This document shows, in pieces, positions 8,174 through 17,088 of a DNA stretch of 64,000 nt. The DNA is taken from assembly GCF_050433125.1 (NCBI RefSeq), contig NZ_JBNPXV010000011.1, positions 101,801-165,800 on the forward strand. The letters are read 5' to 3'. The position numbers and the translations under genes were made by a program. The DNA is from Roseimarinus sediminis (GTDB lineage: Bacteria > Bacteroidota > Bacteroidia > Bacteroidales > Prolixibacteraceae). The notes beneath the pieces were generated by a model that was not told the origin of the DNA, made no database searches, and saw only the letters and a list, made by a program, of their open reading frames with translations. Within the stretch, counting starts at the first letter, position 1, and the number at the start of each line of letters is the position of its first letter.

Positions 8174-9874
8174 TTATTGATGAAGTACCCCTTTTTCGCG
8201 TAAGGTATCGTAATTATTCTGAAGATTCCTCCAGTCGATTTTCGTTTCAGGATCGATGCCGTTGATGAACATTTCGATGTTGGTATAACCATCGCCATTG
8301 ATGTCTCCACTGGCATCGGAAGCGTCGTTCGGGTTCAGATCGTATTTTTTCTCCCACCAGTCGGGCATGCCATCGTTATCGGAATCCTTGTATGATTTGC
8401 CCTTGTATTCGGGATATCCACCCACCTGATCAACACTGGTGATAATTCCCTTTTTGTATGAATCGGCCGGAAGGCGGCGGCGTGAAAGGTATTCACTCAA
8501 CTCATCCTCCAATCCGTCCTCATATTCAATGACACCGGTACGCACCTGTTTTACAATGCGCGCATCCACCGGGTCGCGGCGCGGAATGGTCGCACCAACA
8601 TTGTTAAGCACAAATTCGTACGCCTCCTGTGCAGGCATAATTTTCAGGGGAGCCATCGGAAATGGCTTGTAGGAGCGGATCTGCTGCAATTCCTTTGCAT
8701 CTTCGTTAATGCCTTTGCCGCGTGGCTGAATTCCACCGTTCCAGTTATCGCTGCTAACCGCCTCGTTGCCTTCAACAATATTTCCATGGGCGTAAATACG
8801 GCCAAACAAGGTTGAATCGATGCTTCCCTTCTCGGGTTTGGCAATGCGGTAGGCAATGGGTTTATCTTTTGGGGTAATCGGACCCGGCTTGTAGTAATTG
8901 TTGATCACGTTCCACATCGAACGGTAGTCGCCTCCATCCATGGTGCGGTTCCACCAGTTGAAGACAACGTTGTTGGCAAAACCCACATCGCCCCACATGC
9001 CAATTGAGGGGTTTCGGGCCACATTATTGGCCCAAAGGTTACGCATGAAAGTGCTGTTCAAGCCACCAATGGTGCTTCCAAAAGCATGGTTGTAGGTATC
9101 GAGTGTTTCGGCAAAAATGCTGTTCTGTATGGTCACGTTGACGGTTGGCAGCTTTTCTACTTTCGACGGATTTTTGATCGGTTCGGGCTGCCACATGTTG
9201 CGGTACATCGAGATGGTTTCGTCGAGTCCCCAGCTGGCCGAAACGTGGTCGATGATGATGTTACCCATTACATCGCCACTGAGTGCGTCGTCGCGGCGCT
9301 GTACATCGGTTGCCCCCCTGCGGAAACGCATGTGTCGAATAATTACATCATGGGTATTAAATTTTACCGATTCGCCGGCTACACAAATACCGTCACCGGG
9401 AGCTGTTTGTCCGGCAATGGTGATGTATGGAGCCCTGACGATAATCGGATCTTTCAGCCAGATGATACCGGCTACATTGAAAACTACAATGCGTGCACCA
9501 CCGGCTTCAAGGGCTTCGCGCAATGAACCGGGGCCATTGTCGTTCAGGTTGTTTACCACAAACACTTTTCCTCCGCGACCTCCGGGAGTGAACATGCCTC
9601 CTCCTTCAGCACCCGGGAAAGCGGGGATTTCAGCTTTGGTGAGTGCATTGGGAACACCGGCCCAGGGAGTGTAGGGTCGCCCATGCTGCATTTCTTCCTG
9701 AATTACCGGCCACGCTTTTTCCCAGGCCACATCCGAACGACGTTCTACTTCATTCATGTATGCTTCTCCCTTTGCTTTCATCTCCTCCGAAAGCGTAGGA
9801 TATTGAGCCTGAACTGTTGAAATGGCCAGTAAACCTGTAAAGGCCAGAACTGCAGCTTTAATTTTTGTTTTCAT
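8174..9874 (-). CDS. Pectate lyase, PL1 family, with C-terminal calcium-binding repeat
   Basis: A 566-residue secreted enzyme (signal peptide ends VQAQ near residue 24). Residues about 80-420 form the PL1 right-handed beta-helix: FPGAEGGGMFTPGGRGGKVFVV, NVAGIIWLKDPIIVRAPYITIAGQTAPG, then DVIIRHMRFRRG, IIIDHVSASWGLDE and the RNPSIGMWGD stretch with candidate catalytic Arg. The family cleaves alpha-1,4-galacturonan by beta-elimination with calcium. Residues about 495-545 (DSDNDGMPDWWEKKYDLNPN, then DINGDGYTN) are thrombospondin-type-3-like acidic calcium sites. There is no T9SS tail, unlike the PL1 at 17089. It is closely similar to the paralogue at 13857-15599 along its whole length. It lies 28 bases after the beta-helix fusion gene and 15 before GH140. 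Confidence 0.95.
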   Translation of the reverse strand: MKTKIKAAVLAFTGLLAISTVQAQYPTLSEEMKAKGEAYMNEVERRSDVAWEKAWPVIQEEMQHGRPYTPWAGVPNALTKAEIPAFPGAEGGGMFTPGGRGGKVFVVNNLNDNGPGSLREALEAGGARIVVFNVAGIIWLKDPIIVRAPYITIAGQTAPGDGICVAGESVKFNTHDVIIRHMRFRRGATDVQRRDDALSGDVMGNIIIDHVSASWGLDETISMYRNMWQPEPIKNPSKVEKLPTVNVTIQNSIFAETLDTYNHAFGSTIGGLNSTFMRNLWANNVARNPSIGMWGDVGFANNVVFNWWNRTMDGGDYRSMWNVINNYYKPGPITPKDKPIAYRIAKPEKGSIDSTLFGRIYAHGNIVEGNEAVSSDNWNGGIQPRGKGINEDAKELQQIRSYKPFPMAPLKIMPAQEAYEFVLNNVGATIPRRDPVDARIVKQVRTGVIEYEDGLEDELSEYLSRRRLPADSYKKGIITSVDQVGGYPEYKGKSYKDSDNDGMPDWWEKKYDLNPNDASDASGDINGDGYTNIEMFINGIDPETKIDWRNLQNNYDTLREKGVLHQ

Positions 9875-9902
9875 TTGTTAAGTTTTTGCTTATGTTACCA
9901 GT

Positions 9903-12900
9903 TTAATTTTTCTCTGTTTTGCTAAGGTGCAACCACAAAACTCCTTGCTGAGTCATCTTCAGTTGAACAGTGGTTCCGGCCTTGATGTTACTTTCAAGCA
10001 CCTGTGCTTCTCCGCTTTCCGTGTTGATAAGTACCGCGTCGAATCTGCCCTTAAAAGGCGTCATATCAATCGTTATTTCATTGCGTTGAGTAGTGCTGTA
10101 ATGTATTTGTTCACCTTCCTTATTTTGAAGAATAAAAATCCCCTTCTGTTTGCTTTCAGAAGGTTGCATGCTTGCTGCACTTTCAAGAAAACCATCGGCT
10201 TCAATCGGGGGAAGCGGAGCCAGTGAACCACCGGCCATAAAAACACCCCAGGCATACGAAGGCGATTGATTTTCTGAATATATCACCGCTTTATCGGGAT
10301 ACTGTGTTTTGTAACTTAATACATCGTTGTAAACCTGTTCGAAGGAACGCTTGCCCCGGTCCATTTTGCGCATGTGCTGACGGGGTGCCAGATTTTGCCC
10401 GCCTTTAGGGGCAAAAACGGTACCATCGGCACGCGTACTCCAGTAACGAATATCGATGATATCGACCACTTTAGAACGCTCCGGGTCGCTTAGAATTGCA
10501 TCCTGAACATCTTTGGTTGTACTCAGCGCGATGCAGGCATTTTTTCCGGTTTCGGCCTCCCATTCGGCAATGACATCGATCCAGAATTCGACGAAATGCA
10601 ATGGTCCTGTAAATTCTTCACTGGTCGTTTGTATTACATTGGTGTTTCCTGCGAAATTATCGAGGCACTGGCGAATGTATTTACGATGCAGCTCACGACG
10701 CACCGGATGCTCGACATCGTAAAAGCGGTCGGCAATAAAAATCCGTTTATCGCCTGCAAATGGTGGTGGTTCGGGAAAACCGGTATCGTTAATGTTATTG
10801 GTGCTTCGCCATGGCGTATCGACCCAGTGCGCACCAGCTTCCAAAATATTGTGCTGGAAATAATTCTGATGAACCAACACTTTTCCTTTTGCTTCGGCCA
10901 TATTGGCAAAATCGCTCAAGCGGTTCCAATACCAGGGATTGTAGCGGGTCAGATCGTATTGGCTCAATCCGTCCCAGGCCTGTCCCTGACCGCTGCGGGC
11001 AAAAGGCTGTTCGTAAAACGGTGCCCACACATTGCCATCCATACGGCGAACACGCACATGGTCGTCGCGCCGACGTTCGTACCACAGGCCATAGTTTTGT
11101 TCCACGGCTACCAGGTTCGATGCTTCCATTTCGGCCACTACTTCGGTCAAGCGATCGGTATATCCTTTGCCTACACGCCCCGGCACAAAACGGGTAAGCG
11201 CCATTTTGGCCCGGCTTACATCGCGCGGACGCAAACTACCGCTCCACCAGGGTACCTGTGCTCTGGCGCCGGTTAATACCCGGCCATCGGCCAGCAACCA
11301 GCCGTTTTTAATTTCAAATTTCTGCTTATCGGATTGAAGTTCAGCTTTCTTTTCTACGTCCAATTTTACACGATCGACAGCTGGAGCTGAATTGCCTTTG
11401 GTGGAAATGGGATTTCTCTCCGAGGCTTCGTAAATCCATTCTTTTATAGGTTGAACGGGAGTTTGAAAATAAGCTACAATTTCGGCGGCCTGTTCAACCG
11501 TTGGGCTGCTGGTTGCGTTGGTGGTGTACTCGATAACCGGAGCTTCGGGAATGTTATCTTTTCCAATTCGATCGGCCAGCTGAGCAAAAAACAGGCTGCG
11601 GGGTTTTACATGGCTATCGGCTTCGTACCAGTAGCCGTTGCCCCAGTAACGTCCCCAGGTTCCAAAGGCCCAGTTTTGCGCTCCCGGAGGTGTAAAACAA
11701 TAAATATCGGAGGCTGTACATTGCCACAACATCGAGTTGGCCGCAGTCCAGCCTGCGCCACGATCGAGCGGCCCCCGGTTGGAGAAGCCGAGCGAATTGC
11801 CATCCACATCCACAATGTCGAACAGCACGCCCGAAGCCCAGCTATCGGCTGTGCCGCTGAAACTGTGTGGCAGGTGCGACAGGCATTGCACAAAGGCATT
11901 GGGACCGGCAGCACAGGCTCCGGTGGTAAAATCGCGGTAGCCATTTTCGGCATACAGGCGCAAAAACAGATTTTGCTGACCCGCATTGTAAAAAGTATAT
12001 CGGCGCATACCACCAATTTCGGAAACCGGCTCAAACGAAAGCGCATCTTCCACCGTAATGCGCGATGTTGTTTCGTAAGCTGCTACGGCCGAACCGGCAA
12101 AATGTGTAAAGGTTACCTGCCGAACCCAGCAGTCGCGGGCATTTTCGAACGAAACGGCATTCCAGCAATGATCTTCATCTTTCGGATTTTCAGCATTAAA
12201 AACCGATTCAAGCGCCAGGTTTTCGATTCCACAATGGCTAAGCCGTGTATTCCACTGGTACGGGGTAATAAAAGCCCCGCCATATTTTTGATCAAGAGCG
12301 GTAGTGATGGGCGCATCGATGCTTACGGTGCTGCCTGACACTGCGGTAATGGTGCGATCCCACACCAGGTCGCGTTCGCCTTCGCGCCAGCCAAGCCAGC
12401 CGGTTTGTCCTCCAAACTGGCGCATGTCCAACATATCGATCCATTCCCAGGTAGAAGGACGGGTAATAAAAATCGGATCGCCGGCTTTTAAACCAGCCGC
12501 ATTATCTAGCTGAAAACTTGTAGCATTTACAGGAACATAACGATCGCTGATGACGATGTTTTGTTTGCCGGTTTGAGCTTGTCCGCCCTGAAAGCGGAAA
12601 AGGGTTTCGCGGCTTAAGCCGTCGGCAATAATTTTAGTCTCTCCCGGGCGATACCCTTCACCACGTATAACGATGCCCGAGGTGTTAATCAGAAATCGGC
12701 CGGACACCCGGTAGACTCCTTTTTTAAGGAGAATCGCTCCCCTGAATCCGTTTTCATCGAGGCCCAAGGAAGCAACAAAGTCGATGGCTTTTTGAATGGA
12801 GGCCGTGGCATCACCAGCCATTGGTTCCACAATAACTTTCACCGGAACCAGGGGGATGGCCGCTTCAGAAGCACGATAGCCGCAAAAAGAAAAATCGGGA

Positions 12901-13100
12901 ATCCGGTTGCCTAAAGAATCAGACAGGTATTCAAGTTTTCCATTTTCACCCCGATGCACAGGAGGCAAATTACTATCGGCAGCCAATACATTTTTTGCAT
13001 TGATCACAAGGGCCGCTAAAAATAAAAACAGAAGCAATTCGGCTATGTGAAAGCCAAAAACCAATCGTTTCATCCTTTTCTTCCTGTTAATAACCATCAC
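9903..13100 (-). CDS. Large secreted fusion: pectate-lyase-like beta-helix (DUF4955-like) plus TIM-barrel-like (DUF6298-like) domain
   Basis: A 1065-residue protein with a long membrane signal (residues about 10-41, ending VLAA). Residues about 60-540 read as a right-handed beta-helix: DATASIQKAIDFVASLG, GAILLKKGVYRVSGRFLINTS and GIVIRGEG open a pectate-lyase-superfamily fold, with DCWVRQVTFTHFAGSAV in the middle. I link this to DUF4955. After a linker, residues about 600-960 form a second domain with LTGARAQVPWWSGSLRPRD, RMDGNVWAPFYEQPFARSG, VLVHQNYFQHNILEAGAHW and TTSEEFTGP, which resembles a TIM-barrel glycosidase-like fold (DUF6298-like) with candidate Glu near 830. A small beta domain ends the protein. 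Function unknown; a helix-plus-barrel fusion between two pectinases suggests two pectin activities or one binding and one cleaving part. It is 12 bases after the second DUF3826 gene. Confidence 0.7.
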   Translation of the reverse strand: MMVINRKKRMKRLVFGFHIAELLLFLFLAALVINAKNVLAADSNLPPVHRGENGKLEYLSDSLGNRIPDFSFCGYRASEAAIPLVPVKVIVEPMAGDATASIQKAIDFVASLGLDENGFRGAILLKKGVYRVSGRFLINTSGIVIRGEGYRPGETKIIADGLSRETLFRFQGGQAQTGKQNIVISDRYVPVNATSFQLDNAAGLKAGDPIFITRPSTWEWIDMLDMRQFGGQTGWLGWREGERDLVWDRTITAVSGSTVSIDAPITTALDQKYGGAFITPYQWNTRLSHCGIENLALESVFNAENPKDEDHCWNAVSFENARDCWVRQVTFTHFAGSAVAAYETTSRITVEDALSFEPVSEIGGMRRYTFYNAGQQNLFLRLYAENGYRDFTTGACAAGPNAFVQCLSHLPHSFSGTADSWASGVLFDIVDVDGNSLGFSNRGPLDRGAGWTAANSMLWQCTASDIYCFTPPGAQNWAFGTWGRYWGNGYWYEADSHVKPRSLFFAQLADRIGKDNIPEAPVIEYTTNATSSPTVEQAAEIVAYFQTPVQPIKEWIYEASERNPISTKGNSAPAVDRVKLDVEKKAELQSDKQKFEIKNGWLLADGRVLTGARAQVPWWSGSLRPRDVSRAKMALTRFVPGRVGKGYTDRLTEVVAEMEASNLVAVEQNYGLWYERRRDDHVRVRRMDGNVWAPFYEQPFARSGQGQAWDGLSQYDLTRYNPWYWNRLSDFANMAEAKGKVLVHQNYFQHNILEAGAHWVDTPWRSTNNINDTGFPEPPPFAGDKRIFIADRFYDVEHPVRRELHRKYIRQCLDNFAGNTNVIQTTSEEFTGPLHFVEFWIDVIAEWEAETGKNACIALSTTKDVQDAILSDPERSKVVDIIDIRYWSTRADGTVFAPKGGQNLAPRQHMRKMDRGKRSFEQVYNDVLSYKTQYPDKAVIYSENQSPSYAWGVFMAGGSLAPLPPIEADGFLESAASMQPSESKQKGIFILQNKEGEQIHYSTTQRNEITIDMTPFKGRFDAVLINTESGEAQVLESNIKAGTTVQLKMTQQGVLWLHLSKTEKN

Positions 13101-13112
13101 CTCAGCAGTCTT

Positions 13113-13784
13113 TTATAATTTTACTCCCTGTTCCTTCAACCTTTCCTGCCACTCTTTACTTAGCTTATTCAGGTCGTAACCCCTTCCCGAGAGGTAATTG
13201 TTAATTTTTCCCTTGTATTTTCCAAACCAGCCATGTTTTTCGCGCGAAGTACCACCATCGATGGCATGTTCGCGGGCTTCGGTGAGCCAGGTGAGGATTT
13301 GCAGTTTTTCTTCGTTGCTCAAGTCAGGGATCATGTCGACAAAACCATTGTAAGTATTGTTGAGTACACCATAAGTTAATCCGTCTTTCACCTGAGCCAC
13401 CTGTTCGCGTGAAAGCATACTATTTAGTTTTGATGTAAAAGCAAAATGATGATCGCGTATGGCGAGTTCCTGTTCGGCTTTACGCAGGTCGATTTTTGCA
13501 TTGCGTAATTCCTTGTTCCCGTCATACTCCTCGCGAATTTTAGCCACATCGGCATTCCGTTGTTCTTCGGCGTCGTTCAAAAACCGATAGTGTTCAACAA
13601 TCAAATCGCGCACCTTCAGCCTGAGCACATCATCGCTGAAAACCATCTCATCCACAATCTTATCGGCCCGGCCGGTAATCACACGGGTATAAGCTTCTTC
13701 GGGGCTTTCTCCCTCGGTTTGCGCATTCAAATTCAAGGTTAACACACTCACCATCAACCATAAAACTGGCAATATTTTCTTCAT
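13113..13784 (-). CDS. DUF3826 secreted protein, copy 2
   Basis: A 223-residue exported protein (signal peptide ends NLNAQ near residue 22). It has the same helical layout as the copy at 1476-2126, including VKDGLTYGVLNNTYNGFVDM, a leucine-rich SNEEKLQILTWLTEAREHAID helix region and a C-terminus ending with WQERLKEQ (RQLYKDFVKSLKEQ in the other copy). No catalytic motif is visible. It lies between a pectate lyase (72 bases upstream, behind a terminator-like hairpin) and the 1065-residue fusion (12 bases downstream). Two diverged copies in one locus, each tied to pectin enzymes, argue that the family assists pectin breakdown, but how is unknown. Confidence 0.85.
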   Translation of the reverse strand: MKKILPVLWLMVSVLTLNLNAQTEGESPEEAYTRVITGRADKIVDEMVFSDDVLRLKVRDLIVEHYRFLNDAEEQRNADVAKIREEYDGNKELRNAKIDLRKAEQELAIRDHHFAFTSKLNSMLSREQVAQVKDGLTYGVLNNTYNGFVDMIPDLSNEEKLQILTWLTEAREHAIDGGTSREKHGWFGKYKGKINNYLSGRGYDLNKLSKEWQERLKEQGVKL

Positions 13785-13805
13785 CTTATTTTCATTTTTA
13801 ACAAA

Positions 13806-13845
13806 AAAGGATGCAGCATTCCAAACAAGGGAAACTGCATCCTTT
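13806..13845 (-). terminator. Hairpin terminator or attenuator after the PL1 gene
   Basis: On the minus strand an 11-bp perfect stem (AAAGGATGCAG with CTGCATCCTTT) with an 18-base loop is followed by a T-run. It lies in the 72-base gap after the pectate lyase stop codon at 13857 and before the DUF3826 start at 13784. As the downstream genes have the same strand and no obvious own promoter, it may reduce rather than stop transcription. Confidence 0.75.
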
Positions 13846-13856
13846 TGTTATTGGTT

Positions 13857-15599
13857 CTATTCAGCCATTACACCACCCTTTTCGGCCAGTGTGTCATAGT
13901 TAAAACGCAAATCGGTCCAGTCGATTTTGTTTTCAGGATCAATTCCGTTGATGTATTTCTCGATGTTGGTATAACCGTCGTTATTGCAATCTTCAACAGC
14001 ATCGGAAGGATCGTTGGGGTCAAGCCCAAGGTGTGCATATTTTTTCTCCCACTTGTCTGGCATGCCGTCTTTATCGCTGTCGACATACGCTTTTCCCTTG
14101 TATTCAGGATAACCTCCAACCTGCGAAATATCGGTGATAATTCCGATTTTATAGGAATCTTCGGGCAGACGACGATGTTTGAATTTTGGCACATCTTCAG
14201 TACTTACATTTTCGGCATATTCAATTTGTCCGGTCCGAACCACACGTGTAATTCGCTCGTCAACCGGATCACGACGCGGCATGGTTGCCCCTGCATTTTT
14301 CAGTACGTATTCGTATGCTTCCTTCGTATTCATGATATTCATATACGGCATGGGTGCAGGTGAATTTAGTTTTACCTCATCCCGGTACTTGCTAATGTCA
14401 TCTACCAGGGTTACTTCCTGATAGGGATTTTCGGGGTTGGGAACATCTTCAAAATGCACTCCCCCATTCCAGTTGTCGGCTGTTACTTTTTCATTTCCCT
14501 CAACAATATTCCCATTCACATAGGCACGTCCAAACACTCTGCGGTCGAGCTTACTACGGCCTGATTCGGGTTTCAGAATGCGGTGACTGATGGCTTCATC
14601 GAGCGGAGTAGCCGGCCCAGGTTTGAAATAGTTATTGATTATATTGAACTGGGCAGTATAGTCACCACCATCGATGGACCGATGCACCCAGTTAAACAGT
14701 ACATTGTTGGTGAAGTTGAAGATACCATTCCAGCCAATCGACGGATTGCGTCCTGCATTGTTTGCCCAGAGATTACGCATGAATGAGCAGTTCTCTCCAC
14801 CCAGTGTACTTCCGAAAGCGTGGTTCCAGGTATCAAGTGCCTCTGAAAAAATTGAATTTTGTATGGTAATGTTTACCGTGGGATATTTTGATTCCTTTTT
14901 TCCCGTGCTGTCGTTGTACATGTGACGGTAGATCGACATGTTCTCGTCGAGTCCCCAGCTGGCAGAAATATGGTCGAGCATGATGTTTCCCACTGCATTT
15001 CCACCAATGGCATCGTCGCGGCGGCCTACATTGGTTTCTCCGCGACGGAAACGTACGTGACGAATCACCACGTCGTGGGTATTGATCCAGAAACTCTCAC
15101 CCGCCACACAAATCCCGTCGCCGGGTGCTGTTTGTCCGGCTATGGTTACATAGGGAGCACGTACAATTAATGGTGATTCGAGTTGAATAATTCCGGCTAC
15201 ATTGAACACGATAATGCGGGCCCCGCCGGTTTCGCAGGCTTCGCGCAGGGTACCCGGGCCACTGTCGGCCAGGCTGGTAACGGTAATAACTTTACCACCG
15301 CGTCCGCCAAAGCTGAACATACCACCCCCCTCGGCACCCGGAAACGACGGGATGCTTGCCTGCGGTAAATCGGACGGGCGGTGTGCCCATGGTATGTAAG
15401 GTTTTCCATGCTTTGCTTCTTCCTGAATTACTGGCCATGCTTTGTCCCAGGCAGCTTTTGAGCTGGCTTCGGCTTTCTGCATCATTTCTCCTGAGGCCTT
15501 CCGAACATCGGCTGGAACATCGGGATATTGTGCCTTCACCGCACTTCCTCCCAACAGAAGTACTGATGACATTAATAATATTTTGAATCTTCTTTTCAT
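13857..15599 (-). CDS. Pectate lyase, PL1 family, with C-terminal calcium-binding repeat (paralogue)
   Basis: A 580-residue secreted PL1 (signal peptide ends VKAQ near residue 24). The beta-helix carries FPGAEGGGMFSFGGRGGKVI, NVAGIIQLESPLIVRAPYVTIAGQ, IMLDHISASWGLDENMS and RNPSIGWNGIFNFTNNVLFNW. Near residue 515 a DSDKDGMPDKWEKKY stretch and DCNNDGYTN form calcium-binding repeats. It is a close paralogue of the protein at 8174-9874, even sharing the N-terminal mature segment that precedes the catalytic domain (AWDKAWPVIQEEAKHGKPY against AWEKAWPVIQEEMQHGRPY). A local duplication with later divergence is likely. It has no T9SS tail. It starts 34 bases after the methylesterase gene ends, so the esterase may open pectin for this lyase. 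Confidence 0.95.
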   Translation of the reverse strand: MKRRFKILLMSSVLLLGGSAVKAQYPDVPADVRKASGEMMQKAEASSKAAWDKAWPVIQEEAKHGKPYIPWAHRPSDLPQASIPSFPGAEGGGMFSFGGRGGKVITVTSLADSGPGTLREACETGGARIIVFNVAGIIQLESPLIVRAPYVTIAGQTAPGDGICVAGESFWINTHDVVIRHVRFRRGETNVGRRDDAIGGNAVGNIMLDHISASWGLDENMSIYRHMYNDSTGKKESKYPTVNITIQNSIFSEALDTWNHAFGSTLGGENCSFMRNLWANNAGRNPSIGWNGIFNFTNNVLFNWVHRSIDGGDYTAQFNIINNYFKPGPATPLDEAISHRILKPESGRSKLDRRVFGRAYVNGNIVEGNEKVTADNWNGGVHFEDVPNPENPYQEVTLVDDISKYRDEVKLNSPAPMPYMNIMNTKEAYEYVLKNAGATMPRRDPVDERITRVVRTGQIEYAENVSTEDVPKFKHRRLPEDSYKIGIITDISQVGGYPEYKGKAYVDSDKDGMPDKWEKKYAHLGLDPNDPSDAVEDCNNDGYTNIEKYINGIDPENKIDWTDLRFNYDTLAEKGGVMAE

Positions 15600-15633
15600 C
15601 TCAATTTTTTTAAATAGTTAGCAATTGTTGTGC

Positions 15634-17073
15634 TTAATGCTTGTAAAATTTTCTGATCGTTGTATTTCCATTTTCATCTTCTGCCTTAAGCAGGTAGAAT
15701 GAAGGGGAGAGCTCCTGCAGCGAATGATGAAGGGCATGCTTAAAATCAGCTACCTTCCTTCCAGCTGCATCGTAAACAATAAGGCTTACAGGTTTAGTAG
15801 TGCTGATGTTGTTGTTCCTGATAACCAATTCAGGAACATTTTTCATTGTCACGTTACCGGTAAGCAGGTGTTCATTGGTATCGTTACTTAATCCTCCATG
15901 ATCGCGTACCGAACGCAGCACCACTTTGTCGGGGTCGATATTTGTTGCCTCAAGCTGGTTTTGTTCACTAATGGAAAAGAAGTTCCCATCGTGAAAAATC
16001 ACGTAGCCAATGGCAGCTTCTACCGCATCCCAGGTCAGCAATCCGTTGTTGTAACTTATATTTTCAGGGGCAGCCAGGGCACGTGCCAGCGATTCAGGAT
16101 TCCATTCTTCTCCGTTCTTCTTATAGAAAAAATCGTATTTATAGAAATTCTGTATGCGCGCATCGGTAATTTGCTCACTCCAGCTCGCTCGTTGTGAAAT
16201 ATCGACAGGATTGCCGTCAAAATCGGTATTCTTATACTCACCGTAAAACCCCGACAAGTGGTTGTCGTTGTTCCAGGTTGACCAGCCTTCGTGCCTGATG
16301 TGGCTGCCCAGCCGGCAGTAAATGTAAACCGATGAGGCATCGGGTTGCCATGGGCGGCCCAGGTAGTAACTCCGATCGGGAACATCATTACTGGCGGTGA
16401 TATCGCTGTTGATGATCATCAGCCCGTGATAGAACTTGTTCCCCGACGAAAAAGTAGTTACCAGTTTGGTGTCGCTGGGCGCTGTGATGTACTGCCCGCC
16501 TTTCACACAGTTGACGGTACAATGGTCGAACACTGCAGTGGCATCGCCGTAAATAAAGTCGGTAGCCCCTTCGATGGTACAATCGTAATTGTACTGCCGG
16601 TTTTTGTGGGCGTAGTAGGTATCCTGAAAACCGGTGAAACGGCAGTTCTTATAAACGCCCTTATCGCCCACCGTGCGGATGGCCAGCGCCTGTCCCACAT
16701 TGCCAGCCGTATTTTCGACCGTCACATTTTCCATGTAGAATTCGCTGCCTTCGACCATCAGGGTGTAAGTGTCGGCACTCGACATGCCATCCACTCCTGC
16801 ACGGTCGTTCCAGCTGATGATCACCTTGTCGCGATGTTCGCCAATTACACTCACCCTGTTTTTGGCAGCCGGCACTACAATTTTCTCGGTGTAAATCCCG
16901 GCTTTAACAAAAATCAGGGTCCGTTCATTGCTGTTATCGGGTACTGCATTCAATGCTTCCTGCAAAGTGCTAAAGTCTCCGCTGCCGGAGCCATCGACCA
17001 CCATGTCGAAAACAGTTGCCTGTGCCAGACCTGCAATGATAAGTAGTGAAAGTGTAATTAGAAAACTCCGCAT
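15634..17073 (-). CDS. Pectin methylesterase, CE8 family, T9SS cargo
   Basis: A 479-residue secreted enzyme (signal peptide about 1-19) that removes methyl esters from homogalacturonan. The CE8 active site is intact: GFQDTYYAH with Gln150 and acid/base Asp151, ATDFIYGDA with nucleophile Asp172, and YYLGRPW with Arg240 and Trp242. The beta-helix ends near residue 330, then a beta-sandwich segment follows, and residues about 405-479 are a T9SS type A sorting domain (LIVYDAAGRKVADF, FYLLKAEDENGNTTIRKFYK). The sorting tail predicts transport over the outer membrane and anchoring or release outside. It sits between two pectate lyase genes (15 and 34 bases apart), the usual esterase/lyase partnership. 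Confidence 0.95.
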   Translation of the reverse strand: MRSFLITLSLLIIAGLAQATVFDMVVDGSGSGDFSTLQEALNAVPDNSNERTLIFVKAGIYTEKIVVPAAKNRVSVIGEHRDKVIISWNDRAGVDGMSSADTYTLMVEGSEFYMENVTVENTAGNVGQALAIRTVGDKGVYKNCRFTGFQDTYYAHKNRQYNYDCTIEGATDFIYGDATAVFDHCTVNCVKGGQYITAPSDTKLVTTFSSGNKFYHGLMIINSDITASNDVPDRSYYLGRPWQPDASSVYIYCRLGSHIRHEGWSTWNNDNHLSGFYGEYKNTDFDGNPVDISQRASWSEQITDARIQNFYKYDFFYKKNGEEWNPESLARALAAPENISYNNGLLTWDAVEAAIGYVIFHDGNFFSISEQNQLEATNIDPDKVVLRSVRDHGGLSNDTNEHLLTGNVTMKNVPELVIRNNNISTTKPVSLIVYDAAGRKVADFKHALHHSLQELSPSFYLLKAEDENGNTTIRKFYKH

Positions 17074-17088
17074 GAACTGGTGGTTGTT

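Noticed and set aside
11451..12338. 295-codon plus-strand open frame inside the 1065-residue fusion gene
   Set aside because: Shadow of a strong minus-strand gene; composition is typical of antisense translation and no domain is recognisable.
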